A DNA stretch of 6,610 nucleotides from Caldora sp. SIO3E6 (lineage in GTDB: Bacteria; Cyanobacteriota; Cyanobacteriia; Cyanobacteriales; Coleofasciculaceae): positions 1-6,610 of the forward strand of contig JAAHHL010000400.1 of assembly GCA_010672185.1 (NCBI GenBank), given 5' to 3'. This document shows positions 1 through 4,677 of the stretch, in pieces (within the stretch, counting starts at the first letter, position 1; each line of letters begins with the position of its first letter). The position numbers and the translations under genes were made by a program. The notes beneath the pieces were generated by a model. That model made no database searches, was not told where the DNA came from, and saw only the letters and a program-made list of their open reading frames with translations.

Positions 1-50
1 AACCTGGCATCAACCCGGGTAACCTTGGGGGATGCAGATGCCCAAAACAG

Positions 51-122
51 CGGATAAATGCTGCATTCATTCTTACTTATTACTTGTTACTTGTTACTTG
101 TTACTTATTCTCCCAAGCCCTA
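51..122. repeat. 72-bp direct repeat, copy 1, with five heptamers
   Basis: This copy matches 3148-3219 without gaps at about 67 of 72 positions. Its core, 73-107, is five tandem heptamers in the order TTACTTA, three TTACTTG, TTACTTA, followed by TTCTCCCAAGCCCTA. Heptamer arrays of this kind are the STRR repeats known from filamentous cyanobacteria. It lies 42 bp past the stop codon of the sensor kinase. The remaining bases of the left end (1-50 and 123-164) show no gene; they hold an 8-bp palindrome ACCCGGGT at 13-20 and nothing else that I can support. Confidence 0.9.
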
Positions 123-164
123 TATAGTATTTGAATTGTCTAAACGCTGTGAAGATAAACGCTA

Positions 165-1538
165 TCACCCATAAGCGAGAGCGGTTAATTTGAGCGTAAA
201 GACACTACCCTGCTCAAGTTGGCTTTCGACGCTTAACTGACCACTGTGGACTTTGGCAATCGCCTGCACAATTGCTAATCCTAATCCAGTACCACCAGTT
301 TTACGGGAGCGATCGCTATTGACTCGATAAAAGCGCTCAAAAATACGGGGTTGTTCAGAGGGGGGAATGCCAATTCCAGTGTCTTTTACCATGACAATTA
401 CTGTGCGATCGCGCTGCTCTAAATCAATACTGATCAGTCCTCCCGGTGGTGTATATTGAATCGCATTAGCAATTAAGTTGGATACTAATCGATAGAGTTG
501 TTGCTCATGTCCTAGAACATAAATCAGATGAGTAGGAACATGGCTGGATAGTTTAATGTCTGATGCAACCGCAAGCTCCAAAAACTCTTCTGATAAATCA
601 TTAATGAGGTCATTGAGACAGCAAGGTTTAAACTGTTCGGAGGAGGTATTTTGCTCAATACTGCTGAGTAATAATAAATCTGTAATCAATTGGCTCAAGC
701 GTCGTCCCTGCCGTTCAACAGTATGAAGCATGGTTTGTATCTGTTGCCAATCTGATTGCGGCATTCGTAAAACAGCTTCTACATTTGCTAGAAGACTAGC
801 AAGGGGCGATCGCAATTCGTGGGCAGCATTAGCAGTAAACTGTTGCTGTTGTCGATAGGACTGGTAAATTGGCTGCATCGCTAATCCGGAAAGCCACCAA
901 CTAGAGATAGCAACTAAACTGAGAACAAGGGGAAAGCCTACCGCAAAAATCCATTGAATCCTTCTTGCTTCAGCATCAAAGGGTTCCAAAGTGCGCCCAA
1001 TTTGTATGTAGCCCCAGGAGGGATGGGAGCTAGTCTTACTTAGCATATGATGGGCATGGGCGCTGTGCAAAATTGTAGTGAATTGGTGATAGCGAATCCC
1101 ATCAGAACTCCGCCAGGTTTGCCAGGTTGCAGGATTGAGGATTTGGGGCAGATGTGAGGCTTGATTAGGGGAAAAAGCAAGGAGTTTACCTTGATCATCG
1201 AACAGGCGAATATAGTAGGTGTTGCGATCGCTAATTCCTGTCGTATGTCTTTGAATCAGCGTTGGACTCATATTGCAGGGTTGTCCAACCAAACATAATT
1301 CAGGAAAAATCTGCTGCAAAATCGCTGTGGGCTCTTCTGAAGCAGGCAGAATGGGTTCGAGGCTATCATGCAGTGTTCCAGCAATCGACTCGATTTCTCG
1401 TTCCAAAGCTGTCCATTTTGCCTGAACTAGCGCTCGATATATGCCAAATCCAGATAGGCTTAAAATTACTCCCATTACCCCTGCATACCAAAGGGCTAAA
1501 CGGATACGGCTGCGACGAAACAGTTGATGGCTGTTCAT
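165..1538 (-). CDS. rppB: Sensor histidine kinase, RppB/NrsS type
   Basis: Membrane sensor kinase of 457 residues, expected to autophosphorylate and pass phosphate to the RppA-like regulator encoded at 3221-3916. A first membrane helix (about 14-36) and a second (about 195-217) bracket a periplasmic sensor domain of roughly 155 residues. The HisKA box AAHELRSP holds the phosphoacceptor His240. The ATPase domain has an N box (LVSNLIANAIQY, 351-362), a G1 box DTGIGI (386-391), an F box (IFERFYR) and a G2 box GGTGLGLA (415-422), so it looks fully active. The periplasmic part carries HSAHAHHM (158-165), His172, and Cys82/Cys88, which could bind metal. The family assignment rests on overall resemblance to Synechocystis RppB/NrsS, which responds to nickel and to redox; the ligand here is inferred. 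The start has no clear Shine-Dalgarno but gives the expected short cytoplasmic N-terminus. It is the last gene of the leftward cluster, 95 bp after the SDR gene. Confidence 0.92.
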   Translation of the reverse strand: MNSHQLFRRSRIRLALWYAGVMGVILSLSGFGIYRALVQAKWTALEREIESIAGTLHDSLEPILPASEEPTAILQQIFPELCLVGQPCNMSPTLIQRHTTGISDRNTYYIRLFDDQGKLLAFSPNQASHLPQILNPATWQTWRSSDGIRYHQFTTILHSAHAHHMLSKTSSHPSWGYIQIGRTLEPFDAEARRIQWIFAVGFPLVLSLVAISSWWLSGLAMQPIYQSYRQQQQFTANAAHELRSPLASLLANVEAVLRMPQSDWQQIQTMLHTVERQGRRLSQLITDLLLLSSIEQNTSSEQFKPCCLNDLINDLSEEFLELAVASDIKLSSHVPTHLIYVLGHEQQLYRLVSNLIANAIQYTPPGGLISIDLEQRDRTVIVMVKDTGIGIPPSEQPRIFERFYRVNSDRSRKTGGTGLGLAIVQAIAKVHSGQLSVESQLEQGSVFTLKLTALAYG

Positions 1539-1604
1539 ATTGGTGGCTATTCGCAGGGAGGTTAGGACATTCTTAAATCTACCAAACCCACTTAAAACTT
1601 ACTG

Positions 1605-1618
1605 TTGCCTGTTGCCTA
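1605..1618. repeat. Short heptamer doublet TTGCCTG-TTGCCTA
   Basis: Two heptamers in tandem in the 95-bp gap between the dehydrogenase and kinase genes. The doublet resembles cyanobacterial STRR repeats but is too short to be certain. The rest of the gap shows no convincing promoter or terminator, so the kinase may be read through from the dehydrogenase gene. Confidence 0.35.
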
Positions 1619-1633
1619 GCGCGTAGCACTATA

Positions 1634-2359
1634 TCACAATCCCCGTCGCATGATGCGTTCTGCCAGTTTTGGCATGAGACGCCCAAGCACAAACAGTAAT
1701 TTGGTTTTCCCAATCCGCATTTCCAATCTATCTTGAGTAAAATCACGCCAAAACTCTTCGACTAATGCCTCTGGTTTAATCTTGCCGCGTCCCCGTCCTC
1801 GTGTCATCGCGGTATCCACAATTGGTGGAATGATTTCAAAGACTCGGACAGAAGTTGGTTCAAGCTGCCATCGCAAGGTTTTAGTGAAACTATGTAGCGC
1901 AGCTTTACTTGCACAATATATGGGGGCACTTTGTTTTGGTACAATACCCAACCCTGACGAAACGTTAATAATGGCAGCAGTGGGATGACTCAGTAGTTGT
2001 GGGAGAAAAAGTTTTGTTAGATACAGAGGGCCAAGTAAATTAATGTCTAGTTCAGTTTCAATCTGCTCTATTGCGATCGCACCATCAGCAAAGTCATAGT
2101 TGTACTGAATGCCTGCATTGTTGATGAGAATATTGACATCAGGGTAATTGTCGGCTAACTTCCTTAGTGCTTGGCGATCGCGCATATCTGCAAGCTCAAC
2201 GGTAATTTTTGGAAATTGACTTTTCACAACTTCCGCTTTTTGGGCATTGATGCCTGTCACAATTACGGTATTCCCTTCCCGAAGAAACCGTTGAGCAAGA
2301 GCGAAACCAATGCCTGATGTGCCACCTGTAATCAAAACAGTATTATGAGTCGCCTTCAT
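1634..2359 (-). CDS. Short-chain dehydrogenase/reductase, DltE-like
   Basis: Soluble NAD(P)-dependent oxidoreductase of 241 residues, the normal size for a classical SDR. The nucleotide-binding motif TGGTSGIG is at 11-18, an acidic residue that contacts adenine is at Asp58 (LADMRD), NNAG is at 80-83, and the catalytic set is Asn107, Ser135, Tyr148 and Lys152 (YCASK), all present. The C-terminal part (EEFWRDF, then a basic tail) resembles the DltE group (COG3967), named from teichoic-acid loci; cyanobacteria lack teichoic acids, so that role should not be carried over and the substrate is unknown. GGA lies about 9 bases before the ATG. The gene is 69 bp downstream of the Crp/Fnr gene, with its own candidate promoter and operator in the gap (2391-2435), which suggests it is a target of that regulator. 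I see no direct link to metal efflux. Confidence 0.9.
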   Translation of the reverse strand: MKATHNTVLITGGTSGIGFALAQRFLREGNTVIVTGINAQKAEVVKSQFPKITVELADMRDRQALRKLADNYPDVNILINNAGIQYNYDFADGAIAIEQIETELDINLLGPLYLTKLFLPQLLSHPTAAIINVSSGLGIVPKQSAPIYCASKAALHSFTKTLRWQLEPTSVRVFEIIPPIVDTAMTRGRGRGKIKPEALVEEFWRDFTQDRLEMRIGKTKLLFVLGRLMPKLAERIMRRGL

Positions 2360-2390
2360 AAATAATTCCAGCCGTTAGAGTATTACAGTT

Positions 2391-2396
2391 ATCCTA
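2391..2396 (-). promoter_or_regulatory. Candidate -10 box for the SDR gene
   Basis: On the - strand the hexamer TAGGAT (4 of 6 to TATAAT) is centred 32 bp downstream of the palindrome centred at 2425.5. That is the spacing expected when a Crp/Fnr-family activator sits at -41.5. The start point would be near 2384, leaving a leader of about 25 bases before the SDR ATG at 2359. No -35 box is recognisable, which fits an activator-dependent promoter. This is prediction by eye only. Confidence 0.45.
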
Positions 2397-2415
2397 GACC
2401 GGAGTTTGTGGTCGT

Positions 2416-2435
2416 TCATTAACCTATGTTAATGA
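2416..2435. promoter_or_regulatory. Crp/Fnr-type operator palindrome
   Basis: An uninterrupted inverted repeat: TCATTAAC (2416-2423), spacer CTAT, GTTAATGA (2428-2435). The inner 14 bases read TTAAC-N4-GTTAA, the half-site geometry used by FNR-like proteins (TTGAT-N4-ATCAA), and differ at one defined position from the Listeria PrfA box TTAACA-N2-TGTTAA. It overlaps the stop codon of the Crp/Fnr gene and is placed to activate the SDR gene. Binding by the neighbouring regulator is inferred. Confidence 0.6.
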
Positions 2436-3019
2436 GATTTCAATTGAGAACGAATTCGGCTTAAGGTTACAGGAGTGATGCCGAGGTAGGAAGCAATTTG
2501 ATGTTGCTTGAGGCGAGTTTCTAAGTCAGGGTATTCTGCTTTAAAACTCAAGTAGCGAGTTTTGGCATCATCCAATAGTAAAGCACTTTCCCGCTTCTCC
2601 TTTTTGATAAATAAGATTTCAGCAATTTTACAATTTACTGTTTGCCAGCAGACAGAGTTTTCACCAAGCGATCGATACGCTGAATAGTCGGCAACGAGTA
2701 GCTTGGTATCTTCCAATGCCTGAATAAAAAGTCGTGAAGGTTGTTCTAGTAACAAGGCGCTGTAGGCTGCAACAAAACTATTCTCAGCGCAAAATGACTT
2801 TGTGTATTCGATACCCTCACAATTAACATAATACAAACGCAGGATGCCTGATATCACAAACCCGATTGTTTTGGGTACATCACCCGCACGAACAAAAAAC
2901 TCACCTGGTTTCAAGTGGTAAGTTTGAAACAAGTTCGTCGCTTTGATGACTTCGTTTTCTGGTAGATCGATCAGCGATCGCAGACTCGCGATAAGTTGGT
3001 CTAACTCCTGGTTAAGCAT
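2429..3019 (-). CDS. Crp/Fnr-family transcriptional regulator
   Basis: DNA-binding regulator of 196 residues, slightly shorter than E. coli CRP. The N-terminal two-thirds is a cyclic-nucleotide-binding-like beta roll (HLKPGEFFVRAGDVPKTIGF at about 35-54, then VISGILRLYYV), followed by a dimerisation helix region and a C-terminal helix-turn-helix (LKQHQIASYLGITPVTLSRI, 170-189). The glycine/arginine phosphate-binding cassette of true cAMP receptors is not evident, so cAMP is unlikely to be the ligand. Four cysteines (67, 77, 124, 130) are present, but not in the FNR iron-sulfur arrangement. It lies 201 bp downstream of the response-regulator gene and 69 bp upstream of the SDR gene. The palindrome overlapping its stop codon and a weaker copy upstream (3062-3075) suggest it activates the SDR gene and possibly controls itself. 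The start codon gives the standard N-terminus, but its Shine-Dalgarno is weak. Confidence 0.9.
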   Translation of the reverse strand: MLNQELDQLIASLRSLIDLPENEVIKATNLFQTYHLKPGEFFVRAGDVPKTIGFVISGILRLYYVNCEGIEYTKSFCAENSFVAAYSALLLEQPSRLFIQALEDTKLLVADYSAYRSLGENSVCWQTVNCKIAEILFIKKEKRESALLLDDAKTRYLSFKAEYPDLETRLKQHQIASYLGITPVTLSRIRSQLKSH

Positions 3020-3061
3020 ATCTCAGATGCGATTTACCTGTTATTTGTACTGCTCAATATG

Positions 3062-3079
3062 CTAACCTTCATTAATGAA
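3062..3079. promoter_or_regulatory. Possible second Crp/Fnr site upstream of its gene
   Basis: Read on the - strand, 3075-3062 is TTAAT-GAAG-GTTAG, the same TTAAC-N4-GTTAA layout with one mismatch per half-site. It overlaps a perfect 12-bp palindrome TTCATTAATGAA (3068-3079). Its centre is about 50 bp upstream of the regulator's ATG. A poor -10 candidate (TACAAA, - strand 3049-3044) would put the site over the -35 region, a place suited to autorepression. Evidence is weaker than for 2416-2435. Confidence 0.35.
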
Positions 3080-3147
3080 TAATGGATAATTACAAAAAGG
3101 TTAAAATTTGCCTAGGTTGGGACGGTTGAAGTTGAACCATGATTAGG

Positions 3148-3219
3148 CGGATAAATTCCTCATTCTTTCTTACTTATTACTTGTTACTTGTTACTTATTA
3201 CTTATTCTCCCAAGCCCTA
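3148..3219. repeat. 72-bp direct repeat, copy 2, with five heptamers
   Basis: Direct repeat of 51-122 at an offset of exactly 3097 bp, with about five mismatches and no indels. The heptamer block 3170-3204 is also five units and differs from copy 1 only in the fourth unit (TTACTTA instead of TTACTTG). It ends one base before the stop codon of the response-regulator gene. Together the two copies bracket the Crp/Fnr, SDR and kinase genes. The rest of the 3020-3147 spacer holds the candidate operator described separately and AT-rich DNA likely to contain the Crp/Fnr promoter. Confidence 0.9.
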
Positions 3220-3220
3220 A

Positions 3221-3916
3221 CTAAGTGCCATTCGTGTTGAATCGATAGCCCTGAGCGGGAATTGTTTCAATCGGGCAGTTGCAGCCATAGCTGGCTAACT
3301 TACGACGCAACAGCCGCATCTGTGCTGCGACGACATTGCTAATCGGTTCTTCTTGTAAATCCCAGAGTTGATGCCGAATTTTGCTACCTGAAATGATCCT
3401 GTCAGGATTTTTCATTAGATAGGCGAGTATTTGAAATTCTTTGATCGTTAAAGGAATCGTTTGAGGAGGTTGAGCTAGGCTGTTGCACAGTGCATTGTTA
3501 GCAAAATCTAGGGTAAATGCTCCAGCAGACAGGGATTGGGGTTGGAGATTGGGAGATCGCCGCTGAAGTGCCCGCAGTCGTGCGAGTAGTTCTTCCATCA
3601 CAAACGGTTTGACCAAGTAATCATCTGCTCCAGCGTCTAGCCCTGCTACACGGTTCTCAGATTGACCTAGGGCTGTAAGCATTAGCACAGGTAAGGGATT
3701 TTGCTTCAATCTGAGCCGCTGACATAATTCTAATCCCGAAATCTCTGGTAAAAGCCAATCAATGATTGCTACTGTGTAGTCTGTCCACTTACTTTCGAGG
3801 TAATCCCACGCCTGAGCTCCATCCGCTACCCAATCAACCACATATTTTTCGCTGACCAAGACTTGCTTGATTGCCAGTCCCAACTCCACTTCATCTTCTA
3901 CCAACAAAACTCGCAT
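3221..3916 (-). CDS. rppA: OmpR-family response regulator, RppA/NrsR type
   Basis: Cytoplasmic DNA-binding regulator of 231 residues, the normal OmpR-family length. Receiver domain 1-115: acidic pocket in LLVEDE (Glu7, Asp8), phosphoacceptor Asp53 (IIDWLLPE), Thr81 and Lys103 (LVKPF) are all present. The winged-helix domain covers about 150-228, with LTIKEFQILAYL, the recognition helix region around SNVVAAQMRLLRRKL, and the wing IPAQGYRF. It closely resembles Synechocystis RppA/NrsR, which controls the nrsBACD metal-efflux operon, and the same kind of efflux operon lies here on the opposite strand. The frame is open to an ATG at 3973, but I chose 3916 because MRVLLVEDE is the family N-terminus and a TATAAA box sits about 35 bases upstream of it. 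Its cognate kinase is probably the rppB-like gene, unusually separated from it by two other genes. Confidence 0.93.
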   Translation of the reverse strand: MRVLLVEDEVELGLAIKQVLVSEKYVVDWVADGAQAWDYLESKWTDYTVAIIDWLLPEISGLELCQRLRLKQNPLPVLMLTALGQSENRVAGLDAGADDYLVKPFVMEELLARLRALQRRSPNLQPQSLSAGAFTLDFANNALCNSLAQPPQTIPLTIKEFQILAYLMKNPDRIISGSKIRHQLWDLQEEPISNVVAAQMRLLRRKLASYGCNCPIETIPAQGYRFNTNGT

Positions 3917-3946
3917 AGCTGCACAGAAATCAACCACGAGCTTGAT

Positions 3947-3952
3947 TTTATA
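3947..3952 (-). promoter_or_regulatory. Candidate -10 box for the response-regulator gene
   Basis: On the - strand TATAAA lies within the palindrome TTTTATAAAA (3946-3955). A start near 3940 would give a leader of about 24 bases before the ATG at 3916. No good -35 hexamer is seen at the normal distance. The box falls inside the longer reading frame that begins at 3973, which argues for the shorter protein. Confidence 0.45.
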
Positions 3953-4020
3953 AAACCGCTGAGAAAACTGCATCCCCCACGATTGCTGCCTATCTTGGAA
4001 TCAAACTCCTCAATCGCCAC

Positions 4021-4131
4021 CTTATATCATGTCAGCATAATTGCCCATAATAAAAGCTTCTCCGCGTCACCGCCTCCCCGTGTCCGGTGCGTCAGTCCTA
4101 ACCGAGGGTCTTCAACCTGACATGATATTAG
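4021..4131. repeat. MITE-like element with 15-bp inverted ends
   Basis: Arms at 4021-4035 and 4117-4131 are inverted copies matching at 14 of 15 bases; the inner 11 (TATCATGTCAG and CTGACATGATA, 4025-4035 and 4117-4127) are perfect. The 103-bp unit 4025-4127 is bounded by TTA on both sides (4022-4024, 4128-4130), which could be a 3-bp target duplication. The interior has no credible gene and is GC-rich with CTCCGCG/CCTCCCCG-like low-complexity sequence of the type common between genes in filamentous cyanobacteria. It could be a small non-autonomous transposable element, or a hairpin acting on the transcript of the phosphatase gene. The remaining bases of the gap (3974-4020, 4132-4185) show nothing else clear. 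Confidence 0.6.
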
Positions 4132-4185
4132 CTTTTGTTGTCAACTTGGTTCTACAGTTGGGTAAAGCATAATATCAAACCCGTT

Positions 4186-4515
4186 CTAAAAGGTTCCTAG
4201 AAGGGGCAGCACCTTTTTCTTGAGTAACTCCACAAGGGCTGGCTCCATGTACTGATAGTTATCTGGGATATCTAAGCACACCACTCGCTTGTTTTTGAGC
4301 CAAAGTCTAAACTTCTTGGAAAGTTTGTTGCGGTGCGATTGTTCCATCACAAAAATAATATCAGCCCACTCAACTGCTGAGCTGCATAAAGGAATCTCAG
4401 CTTCCCGATCCAATCCGGCTGAGTCAACCTCCAGTCCCTCATAGCTGCAGAAGACTGCCTCGGCTGTAGGGCTACGCAATCGGTTTTGGCTGCAAACAAA
4501 TAGTAATTTTTTCAT
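4186..4515 (-). CDS. Low-molecular-weight protein-tyrosine-phosphatase-like protein
   Basis: Small cytoplasmic protein of 109 residues with the phosphatase loop near the N-terminus: VCSQNRLRSPTAE gives Cys8-X5-Arg14-Ser15. The likely general acid is Asp85 in LDIPDNYQYM. The SQNRLRSPTAE loop, the short length and the IPDxYxYMxPALVELL ending match the COG4551 group of predicted tyrosine phosphatases, which is shorter than classical LMW-PTP (about 150 residues). Its fold is shared with thioredoxin-linked arsenate reductases, but the extra cysteines (23, 44, 80) do not form the ArsC pattern, so arsenate reduction is not supported. The gene starts 162 bp from the divergent efflux operon and could share its control region. 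A possible -10 TAGTAT lies at 4549-4544 on the - strand; no clear Shine-Dalgarno is visible. The substrate is unknown. Confidence 0.87.
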   Translation of the reverse strand: MKKLLFVCSQNRLRSPTAEAVFCSYEGLEVDSAGLDREAEIPLCSSAVEWADIIFVMEQSHRNKLSKKFRLWLKNKRVVCLDIPDNYQYMEPALVELLKKKVLPLLGTF

Positions 4516-4573
4516 GATTGGAACGATTCAAACTGATTTTCCAATACTACTCTTTCAGGAAAGCTATAGGTGT

Positions 4574-4599
4574 GGGGCTGTTGACCGAAACAGCTCCCA
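4574..4599. promoter_or_regulatory. Inverted repeat in the divergent promoter
   Basis: GCTGTT (4577-4582), six-base spacer GACCGA, AACAGC (4589-4594) form a perfect 6-bp inverted repeat. GGG at 4574-4576 and CCC at 4597-4599 extend it with one extra base on the right side. It lies midway between the phosphatase gene and the adaptor gene and directly abuts the direct repeat at 4600-4618. The layout suits a dimeric repressor or activator; the protein that binds is unknown. Confidence 0.4.
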
Positions 4600-4618
4600 T
4601 TTCACCTCAATTTCATCT
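4600..4618 (+). promoter_or_regulatory. Candidate response-regulator site, TTTCAC-N5-TTTCAT
   Basis: TTTCACCT (4600-4607) and TTTCATCT (4611-4618) are direct repeats with an 11-bp period, one DNA turn, as used by OmpR/PhoB-family regulators that bind as head-to-tail dimers. A possible -10, ACTAAT (4631-4636), begins 12 bp beyond the second repeat, so the repeats replace the -35 box as in PhoB-type promoters. The leader to the ATG at 4678 would be about 35 bases. The RppA-like protein is the natural candidate to bind here; this is inferred. Confidence 0.5.
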
Positions 4619-4677
4619 GGTCTTTGGCAGACTAATAGAGATTTTTGTTGAGCTTTGCGCCTTGGTGAGGAAGTATT

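Noticed and set aside
26..37. 12-bp TGGGGGATGCAG also found inverted upstream of the response regulator (- strand, about 3975-3964)
   Set aside because: A 12-bp match in 6.6 kb on either strand is expected by chance, and the flanks do not align without gaps.
598..607. TCATTAATGA palindrome resembling the Crp/Fnr sites
   Set aside because: It lies inside the kinase coding region and encodes part of a normal helix (LINDL); no promoter context.
1262..1576. 104-codon + strand open frame
   Set aside because: Lies antisense inside the kinase coding region with no recognisable domain or ribosome site; a shadow frame.
1782..1988. 68-codon + strand open frame
   Set aside because: Antisense to the dehydrogenase's conserved region; no independent support.
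3863..4120. 85-codon + strand open frame
   Set aside because: Runs antisense through the regulator's start, its promoter and the inverted-repeat element; composition is not protein-like.
4186..4515. Arsenate reductase (ArsC) as the function of the small phosphatase
   Set aside because: The thioredoxin-type ArsC needs a defined pair of C-terminal cysteines, not present here; the sequence fits COG4551 phosphatases better.
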